NCBI GenBank assembly: GCA_958510875.1
Contig: OY294067.1
Span: 56,060,039-56,124,038 of the forward strand
Direction: 5' to 3'
DNA: 64,000 nucleotides
From: Endomychus coccineus
Taxonomy: Eukaryota > Arthropoda > Insecta > Coleoptera > Endomychidae
The translations under genes and the position numbers were made by a program. Positions 36,101 to 44,789 of the stretch are shown here, piece by piece (within the stretch, counting starts at the first letter, position 1; each line of letters starts with the position of its first letter). The notes under the pieces are model-generated. The model did not search any database. It was not told the origin of the DNA and saw only the letters and a program-made list of their open reading frames with translations.

Positions 36101-37809
36101 GAATTGCGAATATTCGCATTCGCAAATAGCAAGTCGCATCCGATTTCAAATACTCGCGAACTTTCGCAACTATTTTAGGGATATTATTTTTCCACTAAGC
36201 TATATGTGTCATTTATAACCTAACATTTTCTATTTGATTGTGTATGGTTAGAATTATTTCATTGCCCACGAAGGAGTGCAATTGCCGTTTATATGTTTCG
36301 TTCAGATCTGCAGGCATTTGGCAACTTTCAGTCACATCTTCAGACTGTGCAAACTCAATGCAATTATGTTGTTTGTATTGCAATAGACTCAGAGTGCTAC
36401 AACAGTACTAAAAATACATTTAGTTAAGTTATTTCTAGCCAAAATATATAAATTTATAATATAGATACCTCATCAGGATCCAGGATTTATTTCGTACCTA
36501 TTTACAATATATAATATTAAAAAAAGGGCAGTCACCGAGCACTGCTGATAGAAGTGAAAACTGACATTATGAAGTAACCAATTTATTTTATGTTATCTTT
36601 GAATTATTGTAGCATCCGAAATTAAAATTTTATTATTTTTAAATGAAAATTAATATAATTAGTTTTTCTTTAGTTTTCACAACTGTCAGCATTTCAATCA
36701 ACAATTATATATATTTTTATATTTAATAATAAAAAAACGTATAATGGGCGGTACAATCCCTGTAAAGAGTATGAATGTAACCCGATAGCCACTATAATAA
36801 ATACACATTATTTTATTTTCAAAGCATGTTATTTATTGATACTGTGGAATCAGGTATGCTCATATATAAAAACAGGCTACTGTTACCGATCACACATAAT
36901 TTAATTATTACTTTTTACTCTGTAATAATTAAAGTATGAGTTGTATTGCAAAAAAAGGTCCATTTTTTCAGTCAGCATAAAAATATAACTTTCGTCTGCA
37001 CGAGGACGGAGAATTGAGTAAATGAATAACGTCGAGTATATGCGTGCTGTTGTAGCTGGATACAGTGTATAGTGTGTATACGCAGTGTATACGTATACCT
37101 GTCCTGTATACCGTAATCAAGAGCACTGGCTCACACAGACAGGCTCATCAACACCGACTTAGATATGCACACGTGTGTAAGCGTATAGAGAGACTGCCTG
37201 ACGCCTGACCCGAGTCCCGCACGGCCGCAGTTGCGCACTCAGCAGTATACATTATACCTAATATATATAGCTACAGCGTGTCGGGACGTGACGGACTCAT
37301 GGTTTTACCCCTCATCTGAAATAGCTCAAAGAAGCTGCTATATTGACAAAGATAGGGAGGTATTTATTTGGGGAAATTGTTCAAATGAATTGGAAACACT
37401 AGATTATAACTCTGGCGTCGTTTCTTTCTTATCGTGAACAGGGCTTATTTGAATCTAGCTTGATATCATCGTAAAGTGATTCTGATTCAGACAGTTCTTT
37501 TGCCCGAACTCCACCAAAGTAAAATATTTTTCTTATTAATTTATTTCATTTTTGTTACCAATTTAATTAATTTTCTATCAATTTCAGGTGGATCAAAATG
37601 TTGAAGGAGTTTGCAATGACGCCTACAGTTTCTGCGGGCTGAAAGATAAGCTTTATCCAGATCGCCGATCCATGGGATATCCATTCGATAGAGTTCCTAG
37701 AGATGGAGTTAATACTCTCCAAGATTTCCTGACTGGAAATATGAGAGTTCAAGATGTCACTATTCATTTTACCGAGCGTACTTACAGACCTAAAGCTAAT
37801 ATTACTTAA
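18014..37809 (+). CDS. PPO: Prophenoloxidase, complete gene, 10 coding exons, 688 aa
   Basis: Joined exons 18014-18133, 20055-20247, 22983-23206, 25939-26141, 26486-26738, 27169-27333, 29784-29912, 33109-33433, 35675-35907 and 37588-37809 keep frame with GT-AG junctions and give 2067 nt. The product is the zymogen of a type 3 copper tyrosinase/catechol oxidase that oxidises phenols to quinones for melanisation and encapsulation. No signal peptide is visible, as usual in insects. It has an N-terminal prodomain with the FSLF placeholder motif (residues 85-88) and an activation site NRF cut after Arg54. Copper A is His212/216/241 ([12 protein letters not shown]) and copper B is His368/372/408 (HNMGH...RWHAF). 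The C-terminal Ig-like domain holds CGCGWPEHM (582-590) and partner cysteines 624 and 631. Length equals the family norm. TTACTTTAG just before the ATG resembles an acceptor, so a noncoding first exon may lie upstream. Confidence 0.97.
18912..19079. repeat. Long perfect-stem palindrome in PPO intron 1
   Basis: Arms 18912-18983 and 19005-19079 are complementary over more than 70 bp with a single 3-nt indel; the loop is 21 nt. Read on the minus strand the centre contains TGTTGAAACTATAGT, the second half of the hammerhead-like motif found at 46079, but the CTGAAGA box is lost. The adjoining sequence (GGAAGCCGTTACTTT, about 18883) recurs at 46600-46620 in inverted form, so both are members of one repeat family. 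Confidence 0.85.
19420..19720 (-). pseudogene. GIY-YIG/Penelope-like retroelement C-terminal relic
   Basis: The minus-strand reading gives [20 protein letters not shown] then LLKHGNSF and ILHMEQESF, followed by [14 protein letters not shown]. This order (R-x-KEH, FA-x-HLL, ...LEx-EI) matches the part of a GIY-YIG nuclease domain after its active site as found at the end of Penelope-like and related reverse transcriptases. Stops interrupt it. It lies in PPO intron 1. Confidence 0.5.
20055..20247 (+). CDS. PPO: PPO coding exon 2 (prodomain, activation site)
   Basis: Residues 41-104 plus one base. Contains LSNRF with the scissile Arg54-Phe55 bond used by prophenoloxidase-activating proteases, and [13 protein letters not shown], carrying the placeholder Phe that occupies the active site of the zymogen. 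Confidence 0.96.
20724..21192 (+). repeat. Imperfect direct repeat pair in PPO intron 2
   Basis: About 20724-20862 and 21059-21192 are related copies (shared blocks TTCTAAATCCAA, TCCAAATTGGCG and CCACCTTGACT) separated by unrelated sequence. Each is about 135 bp. Origin unknown. Confidence 0.6.
21255..22330 (+). mobile_element. Jockey-like LINE fragment with internal deletion
   Basis: The first part (about 21480-21720) encodes [20 protein letters not shown] in shifted frames and [20 protein letters not shown], the region just before the reverse transcriptase palm. The palm is missing, and the sequence resumes at 21745 with the C-terminal region: [20 protein letters not shown], then [15 protein letters not shown], then decayed tail to TCGTGTAG at about 22325. 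The same tail appears at 60371 (plus) and 63585 (minus), and the RT piece at 12960 is from the same family. Confidence 0.8.
22440..22740 (-). pseudogene. IS630/mariner-like transposase relic in PPO intron 2
   Basis: Minus strand: [13 protein letters not shown], then [20 protein letters not shown] and DLFLWG, degenerate forms of the HDGAPPHF and RSPDLTPLDFFLWG motifs around the second and third catalytic acidic residues. Same group as the relics at 12527 and 56070. Confidence 0.75.
22983..23206 (+). CDS. PPO: PPO coding exon 3
   Basis: Completes Gly105 and encodes residues 106-179, including [18 protein letters not shown] and VAILHRPDT, the conserved helical N-terminal domain. Ends with a full codon at Arg179; donor gtatgt. 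Confidence 0.96.
23207..23935. other. Left part of PPO intron 3, unassigned
   Basis: Contains a CTGTCTGTCTATCTGTATG stretch at about 23429-23448 and a GC-richer segment at 23730-23800 (TCGCGAATCGCGCG). The latter may belong to the same foreign insert as the phospholipase-like ORF that follows, since base composition changes near there. Confidence 0.35.
23936..24490 (+). CDS. Parvovirus/adintovirus-type phospholipase A2-like ORF
   Basis: The frame is open from 23936 to the stop at 24488-24490 but has no upstream ATG in frame before the conserved part, so it is either 5'-truncated or starts through an unseen exon. Visible motifs: [15 protein letters not shown], the calcium-loop motif YCGPGT (about 24048), then the catalytic HD in [11 protein letters not shown] (about 24127). 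The tail is lysine-rich with [16 protein letters not shown]. This domain (a parvoviral VP1-type phospholipase A2) is also found in adintoviruses/Maverick-like elements and in many insect genomes. In a capsid it helps the particle cross endosomal membranes. Here it sits alone in PPO intron 3 on the sense strand, probably an integrated viral or Maverick remnant. Active-site residues look intact. Confidence 0.75.
   Translation, partial: RCNFEFSSVCKEAYVGEGVLNTLINKLPFEFHIPGYQYCGPGTKSEERLKRRDPGINPLDKACRQHDISYLRNASLEERYEADKILENAAWQRFKSKDTTFGDRKAAFGVNKSMKAKRKLGMGMIMKVGFGSAIVDGVRKIMKNKIDPSNLEKTSQTALKAARKQFDLVSPKFETDAATIENPM
24505..25572 (+). mobile_element. Mariner element relic, copy 1
   Basis: The plus-strand transposase begins at 24604, [17 protein letters not shown], and continues with [20 protein letters not shown] and [10 protein letters not shown] before the first stop. 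Later pieces include [25 protein letters not shown] (first Asp), [20 protein letters not shown] (second Asp) and [19 protein letters not shown] (third Asp of DD34D). At least four frameshifts or stops break it. It lies in PPO intron 3, in the same orientation as the gene. A second copy sharing the upstream sequence CTTTAACTAGAACGCATTAA lies in intron 7. Confidence 0.92.
25939..26141 (+). CDS. PPO: PPO coding exon 4 (copper A)
   Basis: Residues 180-246 plus two bases. Contains [20 protein letters not shown] with copper A ligands His212 and His216, and [10 protein letters not shown] with the third ligand His241. Confidence 0.97.
26142..26485. other. PPO intron 4
   Basis: 344 bp, no repeat recognised; the polypyrimidine tract TTTATCCTCTTGTAG precedes exon 5. 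Confidence 0.8.
26486..26738 (+). CDS. PPO: PPO coding exon 5
   Basis: Completes Arg247 and encodes residues 248-331 ([46 protein letters not shown]). This region links the two copper sites. Confidence 0.96.
26739..27168. other. PPO intron 5
   Basis: 430 bp, AT-rich, nothing recognised. Confidence 0.8.
27169..27333 (+). CDS. PPO: PPO coding exon 6 (copper B, first two ligands)
   Basis: Residues 332-386, including [18 protein letters not shown] and [11 protein letters not shown] with copper B ligands His368 and His372. Confidence 0.97.
27657..28689. mobile_element. Non-autonomous hAT-like element in PPO intron 6
   Basis: The termini CAGTGGCGGAAC and GTTCCGCCACTG are perfect inverted repeats. 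Left flank GGTACGAC (then TG) and right flank GGTACGAG suggest an 8-bp duplication with one mismatch and a two-base addition at the left. Both ends continue into G/C runs (GGCCCCCCC; GGGCCCCCCCGCG). 1033 bp without a recognisable transposase. The first 9 bp equal those of the hAT copies at 3576 and 13838, but the following bases differ, so it is a related family. Confidence 0.82.
28690..29783. other. Right part of PPO intron 6, GC-richer unassigned stretch
   Basis: From about 28960 to 29720 the base composition is clearly less AT-rich than the surroundings (for example ACCCCTGGTGCGCCGGAGCA), suggesting a foreign insert such as a retroelement 5' region. No frame that I can assign. Confidence 0.4.
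29784..29912 (+). CDS. PPO: PPO coding exon 7 (copper B, third ligand)
   Basis: Residues 387-429: [20 protein letters not shown], then [13 protein letters not shown] with His408 as third copper B ligand. Glu387 lies where the catalytic acidic residue of insect enzymes is found. Confidence 0.97.
29913..30904. other. Left part of PPO intron 7
   Basis: AT-rich, no repeat or gene recognised. Open frames at 30068-30402 on both strands look like chance. Confidence 0.5.
30905..31310 (+). pseudogene. IS630-type (DDE) transposase relic, second lineage
   Basis: [17 protein letters not shown] (first Asp region) is followed, with breaks, by [25 protein letters not shown] and later decayed sequence. The order DETW ... 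PT-x-x-KK-x-x-I-x-x-W-(F/L) is that of insect IS630-like transposases. A probable relative lies at 48450-49000 on the minus strand. Confidence 0.5.
31814..32560 (+). mobile_element. Mariner element relic, copy 2, with internal duplication
   Basis: Same family as 24505. The start region is duplicated: about 31887-31972 and 31976-32048 both carry AAGTGAATTTCGTGTCTTCA. Coding pieces: [67 protein letters not shown] (first Asp). It stops near 32560 before the second catalytic Asp, so it is 3'-truncated. Confidence 0.9.
32561..33108. other. Right part of PPO intron 7
   Basis: No repeat recognised. TGATTTACAATTTACTGTAAATCTAACAATTTA (about 32720-32752, GTAAAT/ATTTAC inverted pairs) is a weak palindrome. 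Confidence 0.45.
33109..33433 (+). CDS. PPO: PPO coding exon 8
   Basis: Residues 430-537 plus one base. Contains [31 protein letters not shown] and [15 protein letters not shown], conserved blocks of the C-terminal beta-sandwich domain. Donor gtaagt. Confidence 0.96.
33567..34495. repeat. Palindromic foldback with TACAGGGTG ends, TA target site
   Basis: Starts TACAGGGTGTCCCAGG and ends CACCCTGTA, flanked by TA on both sides. The two halves are long inverted copies of each other (shared blocks such as GAACATAGCTTACTATG and its complement, and CATTGGCGGTTCAAATG), meeting at about 34030-34060. No coding capacity. This ACAGGGTG-ended repeat type is common in insects, and a TA target site fits Tc1/mariner- or piggyBac-like mobilisation. 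It lies in PPO intron 8. Confidence 0.85.
34496..34960. repeat. Third half-unit of the TACAGGGTG repeat
   Basis: It abuts the palindrome directly at the shared TA: starts TACAGGATGAGTCAG, ends GACTCACCCTGTA followed by TA. It repeats the right half of the palindrome (ACATTGGCGGTTCAAATG, AACGGTTCCGGAGATATTCG) in the same orientation. So three related half-units lie in a row: forward, reverse, reverse. Confidence 0.82.
34961..35674. other. Right part of PPO intron 8
   Basis: Nothing recognised. The open frame that runs from 35446 into exon 9 upstream of 35675 is intronic: it resembles no prophenoloxidase sequence and a proper acceptor (TTTTTACAG) precedes 35675. Confidence 0.7.
35675..35907 (+). 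CDS. PPO: PPO coding exon 9
   Basis: Completes residue 538 and encodes 539-615, including [15 protein letters not shown] and [20 protein letters not shown]. The GCGWPEHM block is the complement-like thioester-motif signature of arthropod prophenoloxidases; Cys582 and Cys584 probably pair with Cys624 and Cys631 in exon 10. Confidence 0.97.
35908..37587. other. PPO intron 9
   Basis: Contains a cluster of TTCGCGAA/GCGAAT variants at about 36083-36170 (GAATTGCGAATATTCGCATT, overlapping small palindromes) and a stretch rich in GTGTATA/GTATAC at about 37058-37110. No coding sequence or complete mobile element recognised. Confidence 0.55.
37588..37809 (+). CDS. PPO: PPO coding exon 10 (C-terminus)
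   Basis: Residues 616-688 and the TAA stop. Contains [32 protein letters not shown] and [12 protein letters not shown], the usual end of insect prophenoloxidases, with Cys624 and Cys631. Confidence 0.97.
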   Translation: MDQNVEGVCNDAYSFCGLKDKLYPDRRSMGYPFDRVPRDGVNTLQDFLTGNMRVQDVTIHFTERTYRPKANIT

Positions 37810-38250
37810 TTTTATCATACATATTATATGGGTTACATTATGCATTCAATGTGGAATATAATTTCAGTATTTTTCAAATGACGTTTTTATAATTCCAAGT
37901 ATTTTTCACAAAACCTACCTGAAATCGATAGGAATATATAAAAGAGTTCACACTATGGATACACTATAACACTATAAATAAGAAACAATCGCCCTTATCC
38001 ACTGAAAATAAGGTTGAAGTACTAATAAGAACCTTTTAGCTTCCAAGTCATCAGAGTAAACTGAATTAGAAATATACATTTACCTGTTGGAATACTATTT
38101 GCGGTTAATAATGCAAACAAGGCGTTACCCGCAGCAGATAAATCTGAATTCAATAAATTGCTTTTCCGCAATTTCACCTGTGGGTAACCCTTTCTTTGCT
38201 TTATTAACTCCAAATAGTATTTAAATAGGCACATTTTGATTTCTAATTCA
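37810..38250 (+). other. Probable PPO 3' untranslated and flanking sequence
   Basis: AT-rich. A candidate polyadenylation signal AATAAA lies at about 38152. An inverted pair, AAATACTATTTGG-like, surrounds 38090-38225. No gene. Confidence 0.4.
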
Positions 38251-38258
38251 GTTTACAC

Positions 38259-38541
38259 CAAAGAGTTATATATATATATATATATAGAGTAGACTACTAA
38301 GCCTTTCACTGGTATGTTAACGGACATTCAGTCCTTCTCGCACATGTACTGCGCTCTCATTCGCACGATGTGCGCGCGTTATACTTATTCTTGTATTCTT
38401 ATACTCTTTGTGATAGAAGGGGAGACCATGCGAGTGAGAGCGCACTACATGTGCGAGAAGGATAGAATGTCCGACAGCTACTTACCAGCGCTTTCCTATG
38501 CTTAACACACTACTTGTATACTCTATATATAGAACTCTTTG
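38259..38541. mobile_element. MITE, copy 2 (CAAAGAGTT ends), 8-bp target duplication
   Basis: Flanked by GTTTACAC on both sides (38251-38258 and 38542-38549). The ends CAAAGAGTT and AACTCTTTG are inverted; a (TA)n expansion lies at the left end. The interior matches the copy at 7019-7287 in the opposite orientation (GGTATGTTAACGGACATTC, CATGTGCGAGAAGGATAGAA). Confidence 0.93.
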
Positions 38542-38549
38542 GTTTACAC

Positions 38550-39167
38550 TGATGATGCTACCAAAGTTTTCGTGCGCATGCAATATCTATCTTACAATCC
38601 TCGACTGTTATCACCACAGAGAAATATATAAAACCTCTAAATCATGCATCACATAGAAATAGGAATCTATGATGCATCAATACTGTTTAATACATCTATA
38701 GTTTGATATTGTCTTTTTCTTGTTGGAACAAACATGTTGGGATCACATGACCTATGAATAGAAAAGAAATTCATGTCTTCTGTGAATGAGATATTTTCAA
38801 TCCATTACTCATGATAATTCTCGATGATTCATTTCAGATCCATTACTAGAAAAGAAATAAACTGAAACTACCGATTGATTAGTAGCGTAGGGTTTGATTA
38901 TATGGGTCTGAATTGACGGGTTCTGTAAAATTCCCCAGTGGCATAACCTATGTATCGCTTTAGTGAATTCCACTCTAGTCTATAGTGCTATTTTTGTTTA
39001 TTAGCCGTCTCAACACTCGTTGCCTTGCATTCTTATCGTATGTCATGCAAGTACAAGTTCTATTGTGTGTATCAGACATTGAATAAATTTACAATAGCCA
39101 TAAATTCTCGTGTTTTAGTGAAACATAAGTTACTCTGTTTTTTTGACTTAGTTTTATTTAGTTGAAA
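38550..39167 (+). promoter_or_regulatory. Upstream region of UBE2A
   Basis: The space between the MITE and the UBE2A start codon. The 5' untranslated region and promoter should lie here, but I see no convincing TATA box or initiator; housekeeping genes often lack them. Confidence 0.3.
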
Positions 39168-39211
39168 ATGTCTACTCCAGCTCGTCGACGCCTTATGAGA
39201 GATTTCAAACG
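39168..39211 (+). CDS. UBE2A: UBE2A coding exon 1
   Basis: 14 codons plus two bases, [14 protein letters not shown] and the first two bases of Arg15. The donor gtttgt is weak but gives the only frame-preserving junction; intron 1 is 141 bp. Confidence 0.94.
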
Positions 39212-42200
39212 GTTTGTTATTATTTAACTATTCTTCATATCATTTAGATTAATAAGCTACATCTATAACACTAAATGAATCAGATCATTCTACATAATAT
39301 CAGATGTGTCTATTGGTTGTAAGCCTTTGTTCTAAATATGTTTTCATTATAGTTTACAAGAAGATCCCCCCACAGGAGTTAGTGGAGCTCCTACTGACAA
39401 CAATATAATGATATGGAATGCTGTTATATTTGGTCCTCATGACACACCATTCGAAGATGGCACATTTAAGTTAACAATTGAATTTACAGAAGAATATCCC
39501 AATAAACCACCAACAGTACGATTTGTCAGTCATATGTTTCATCCAAACGTTTATGCTGATGGAGGTATTTGTTTAGACATTTTACAAAATAGATGGAGTC
39601 CTACATATGATGTATCCGCAATATTAACATCAATTCAAGTAAGTAGGTCATTCATATCAACCTAACCTTGATAACCTTGTTTTTAATATCCTGGCTTAAC
39701 TAATTTTCCCTTCAACCTGGAGTGATCGATTATTTCAAAAATCATAAAATATATACAATATGATCATCTTGCATTATTGAAATTTAGAACACCGAAACTA
39801 TTACAGTTGTAAAGTATTTCTATTGGCATAGGTTTCATTTATTTGTCATACTCAGTGATGTAGAAACTCATACGTTGAAATGAAAATATATAAATTTTTG
39901 TTACTATAAGAAATTTGAATGCAAAAGATGCAGTTTTTAAGGAAAAAATTGTGACTGGTAATTTTGCACCTACCTGCTAGGTTTATTTCAGTATATTTTA
40001 CAAATTTCAAATATGGTCAACCTAATGTAGATATTTCTTGAACTATTTTCATAGCAAAAATCTCCAACGTAATATTTCCCTAGATTATTAATCACATCTT
40101 CCAATATATCCTGAAATGTTATATCTTTATGTGCTCTGTATATTCTAATTTGTCATGTTATCTTCATAACATATTCTCATCAGGTATTCTTCATGTAAGT
40201 ATTATTATTCCCTACAAGATTTATATTCATAACTTTTGTTATTTAGAGAAAAAATTTGGTAGTGGAAGATTTTATTTTGTGATAATTTATCATATCAATA
40301 TGATAAATCACTTTTCCCTTCGTTTTTATCATTCATTATAATAAAAACACTAATGTGACTATAGTTTTGACAACTGTTGCATCATCTTCAAAATGAGACT
40401 ATGAATAAACATTGGAGTTCTTAAGGTAAATATAAGCTAAAAACAACAAATAGGAATTGAATATGGGGAAATGCATAATCAGGTTAATTGGAATAAGGTA
40501 ATAGGGTAAAGTTAGCAAACTAATTAATACATTTTAATGCAAAGATATACTAGAAAGGTACAAGTAAGTAAATAAGGGGGACATTTTATGGTATCAAGAG
40601 ATCAGAAAGAATGCATATAACATATTTCAAACAATCGATGGTAGAAGCTTTGACTATGATATTTCTCAGTTTGATTAAGTGAAAGAACAATTAAAATATA
40701 TAAAAACCAAGTAATTGATTTTCATTTAATCATATAACATATTTGGTTCTATAAGTGAAAAAATCACATACATTCAATCAAAACATAATCTAAAATTAGC
40801 TTCAAACCCCAAATATTTTGTTCCATGCTAAAGATAAAACAGAAATAAGCTTAATAAAAGTAGAGTTTATTAATTAACCTGTTCAGAGCGCTTTTACATT
40901 GGTACAACAAGTCATAATATATAAATTAGATATAAAATAAGGAAAATTTTCGAATTTTTAAGCTCATCATATTGAGCTTAAAAGTAGTTAATTTTGAGTA
41001 ATCTGATTTGAGTTTTTAATTTAAACATTGTAGAATCAGTAGAAATTTGTATTATCTAATAATAATTCCAGTATTTTCTCATTTGTTGTTTTTAGCTTAT
41101 ATTTGACTTATAAAAATCTTGAGATCTCCTATGCTTATTCATATGTTTGTAATGTTTCGAAAATGACAAGCTATTTATCAAAACTAGGCAAGTCATATGT
41201 TTCTATAATGTAAATGATGGAATCATAGTTAGTTATTTTGGTTATTCGTCTTTATAATCAGAAAGGCTTCATCACTGATAAATATTGGAAAATATCAGAT
41301 TCACACTATCATAATCTGATTATCTATGACTATACATCTTATCAATTTTGCTATTAATAATCACTGTGTCCACAAAACGTGTTTTCTCGTGTCTTCTATA
41401 GCTGTTAATTTTATTTGTATTATGATGTTTGATTCGTTGGTCTATGTATTGTTTTGTTTATCCGCTATAAATTGGGCCGCAGTCTGTACATTGAATTTTG
41501 TAAACACAATGTAAAATTCTGCTTTTCAGCTTACAATATAATTGTTTTATTATAATTTTGCTGTGCAATTATAAAATAGTGCTCTTTTAGAATAGCGTAG
41601 TTTTTTCATATATATGTAGTACAATGGGAGTGTTATATAGTTTTCAATGTTTTCCAATTTTTTTTTAATTTTGTTTATGAATTCAATTTGATAATTATTT
41701 TATTCTTTGGCTATTGGAGATCAACAGTTAAAATTATTGTTATACGTGTTACCGACATTTCTATTGTGCTTGTTTGGGACTATTGCTTTTAAATTGAAAC
41801 ATCAGGTTCGTTTTGTATACCATGTGAAGATTTTTATGTTGTTATTTATCAATGAGGTTTGAGAAAATTAATTCATTTGTTGTTTTCTGTTTCTATAATA
41901 ATTATAGTTTTGAATGATGATTGCTGAAAGCGTTTAGTACATTTGTGAACTGTATTTGTGGTTTGTGGTATAGCTATGAGGTAATCATCATCATACTTTT
42001 TGGAGAAAGGTAGTGTATAATTTAAATTTTCTATAACTTTTATTTCTAAATCTTTCGTGACTAACTGGGCTATTACTGACATATAGGTCGTCCCTTTGCA
42101 CATTGAAAGTTGTGGATGTTAATGATAAATTAATTATTCATTTAATGGTAAAAAGGTGTGTGAATTTCTATTTCTTGGGATATTTTGTTGCCTCCATTTT

Positions 42201-44269
42201 TAATTTGTTGTATCTGGAGGAGTCGAGTCATTTTATCCTCAGTCAGTGATTATAGTTTTGTTTTATCTGATTTCAATGTCGTTATTAGTACTTAGTATCG
42301 GTGATTTTAAATTTAAGAGCTGAATTTTTCACTACCCCTAGACGCTAGATACAAGCCAACCTTTCGTTAGCGCTATTGAAGACTTTAACGTTAGGTGAAA
42401 AGACAGGTTGAAGAACGGTTGTGAAGTTACACTATAGAGAGATGTGTGACTGATAGTCTAGGAGCCAGAGCGATATTGATGGTCTGAACATTAACTCGAT
42501 GGCACTATGATTTATCGTTAGAGAACGGTTCAATGACCAATTCATCTCACAGACCGAATTTTCCCCGGTTGCTAGATCTCGAGATACAGCATCCGCATTT
42601 TTTTTTAATAGAGGTTAACCCTTTCCAAGTTGCGGTTACTTGAAAAGCATGCCATTCTTATACACTTCCACCATGTGCCATCATTTTTTATCGTGCCCGT
42701 TTATCAGGCCGACCATTTAAAATGGGACCGAAAATGGACTGCTAGTTAACCCTCCCAAACCTGATGGAAAATGTTCATTGGTGTTGACAATTGTTAACAT
42801 ACCCTATGCCATCAAAAGTTATCTGTCCATTTCCGAGTAATTGGCCATTATTTGGACCAAAAATGTTCATTTTTTAAATTTTGTGACTAAAACTTGCGGG
42901 TTACAAAATAACATGATGGCACCATGTTAAATAACTTTATTGGAGGTCAAATAAAGATTCAAAATGAATTGGTCATTGAACCATTCTCTAACGATAAACC
43001 GTAGTGCCATCGGGTTAATGTTCAGACCATCAATATCGCTCTGGCTCCTAGACTATGAAGGATTGAACAGTCGGCCACGTTGCAGAGGAAAATGAAAGCG
43101 TAGCCTAAATTTTGGCTTTTTTAAACCCTCGCGTTCTTTTTGAGTTAATTGCCCTTAGGCAATAAGATATTTCATATTATTTCAAAGACATGAAAGCTGA
43201 GGACTATTATCATCATGTCTCTTCATTTTAATTCACATCAACGTTTTGGAATAATTATCTCGATAAATATTAAGTAACTACGCTAATAAAATTGTTTCTC
43301 TAACACTGCCAATTTTTGTTCGAGTTTGTGGCATGTTTGCGTGTTCCTACACGTCACTCTTAATGACGTTGATACAACCGGCCATTTGACTCTGAACTTT
43401 GTTCATTAAATGCAGCTATTTTTAACATACTCTGTAGGTGAGCGGCATTTCGAGTAATTTCAACAAATAATTTCATCAGAATGAAATAATTGTGTAGTAT
43501 ACATGTATAACAACACATCCATTGCTTCTATTTATGTTTGTAAAAATTAAAAGCGTCCTGTTTTTAATTGGAGGTTTACATTGATCTGTAATTTTCAATG
43601 AAAATCATGATAACCTATCACGACTCCGGAAATTGTTAAGGTAGTTATTATGAACGGAACTGACATTTCAATGCCATTAATTTCAGTCTGGTTATAAATG
43701 AGGGCAGGCGGTTTGGACAGAGCTTTTGATCTCTTCCTTCAGTCAGTTTGGTAGGTAAAATTAAAAACAGACAAAACAATTTTTTTATTATATAAATTCT
43801 TCATTTACTACTTTTGGTTACATTACGATAAATTTGCTAATAATTTTTTATTTCATTTCAAACAAGAAAAATTTATGCAAATAGCAATACTTATTCAAAC
43901 AATATTATTATTATATTATTCAAACAGTAACGCGGTTGAAATGTACTTTTCAGTCTCAACCAATTTAGCCAAGATTACATCAAACTCTGCCAATATAAGT
44001 TTTACCTCAATATTTTTCAATCGAAATTTGATGTTTTGTAACAGATTCATTCATGCTTGTTGTATAAAGGAAAGAATGTCCCCTATATAATTCTCGGCCT
44101 GGAATATTTCTATTCATACACAGATGTTTTTTTATTGTTACAGTCGTTATTAAGTGATCCCAATCCCAATTCCCCAGCGAATTCGATGGCTGCACAACTT
44201 TATAAAGAAAATAGAAGAGAATACGAGAAACGAGTTAAGGCATGTGTAGAACAGAGTTTCATTGATTAG
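39168..44269 (+). CDS. UBE2A: Ubiquitin-conjugating enzyme E2 A / Rad6 (UbcD6), complete, 151 aa
   Basis: Exons 39168-39211, 39353-39638 and 44144-44269 join in frame to 151 codons plus TAG, the length of insect UbcD6. The E2 passes ubiquitin from E1 through a thioester on Cys88 ([12 protein letters not shown]). The HPN triad is His78-Pro79-Asn80 ([11 protein letters not shown]). The start [20 protein letters not shown] is typical of Rad6, as is the short tail ending CVEQSFID without the acidic extension seen in yeast. With RAD18-type E3s it monoubiquitinates PCNA for damage bypass; with Bre1-type E3s it modifies histone H2B; it also serves N-degron E3s. All key residues look intact. Intron 2 (4.5 kb) carries a foldback repeat. 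Confidence 0.97.
39353..39638 (+). CDS. UBE2A: UBE2A coding exon 2 (catalytic)
   Basis: Residues 15-110, including the HPN motif, catalytic Cys88 and [14 protein letters not shown]. Donor gtaagt. Confidence 0.97.
39639..42452. other. Left part of UBE2A intron 2
   Basis: About 40340-40420 and 40630-40700 contain decayed pieces of the repeat family seen at 18912 and 45966. Read on the minus strand, 40350-40420 has TTGAAGATG, then AAAACTATAGTC, a degraded hammerhead-like motif; 40633-40650 reads GGTAGAAGCTTTGACTATG, like the GGAAGCCGTTACTTT edge. Otherwise nothing recognised. Confidence 0.45.
42453..43056. repeat. Foldback/MITE in UBE2A intron 2
   Basis: Inverted arms of about 95 bp: the left begins ATAGTCTAGGAGCCAGAGCG, the right ends CGCTCTGGCTCCTAGACTAT; they continue through TGATGGTCTGAACATTAA and the complement with scattered differences. 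604 bp in total, no coding frame. No clear target duplication. Confidence 0.88.
43057..44143. other. Right part of UBE2A intron 2
   Basis: No gene or repeat recognised; ends in the acceptor TTTTTATTGTTACAG. Confidence 0.6.
44144..44269 (+). CDS. UBE2A: UBE2A coding exon 3
   Basis: Residues 111-151 and the TAG stop: [20 protein letters not shown] and the C-terminal helix ending QSFID. Confidence 0.97.
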   Translation, partial: SLLSDPNPNSPANSMAAQLYKENRREYEKRVKACVEQSFID

Positions 44270-44774
44270 TAGCACTAAGGATTTTCTGAGCTGTATTCTG
44301 TGCTTCAAAATTTTTGCCAGAACACCCCTTCAACTAATATGTTGCTTCCCAAATTTTCTCTTAGGTTTTTATTTATAATATTAATATATCAAATAAACAC
44401 ATTCAATATTTATTGATTGTTCTTTCTTTATGAACGTTATTAATTTATTGATCACACTGAAGTAACTGCTCTTATTTTGTTATTGAGTGTTCATTAATAT
44501 TAAAATTATTGTGTAGTGATATATATTTATATATATATTATTACCTTGAGAGGTTGACAGGAAGCTAATATTAATGTATGTTTTAAGGTAAAGCAGTGAA
44601 GTATATTTTGTCATTTGGCTTTATTCACTCTCCCGTACTGCTCCCTTGCCCAAGGGGAGTGCTCTATGTGTTACATAATTGATATAATTACATAATACTT
44701 AATAAATTATTATAACTATTTATTTTTTTATTTAACATCAATATAGGTACCCAAATTATGTGATGTTATTATGT
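44270..44774 (+). terminator. UBE2A 3' untranslated region and polyadenylation region
   Basis: AAATAAACAC at about 44390-44399, some 125 bp after the stop codon, offers an AATAAA polyadenylation signal. The rest is AT-rich intergenic sequence with a TATATA tract at about 44518-44540. Confidence 0.55.
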
Positions 44775-44789
44775 AGTAATTTATTATAA

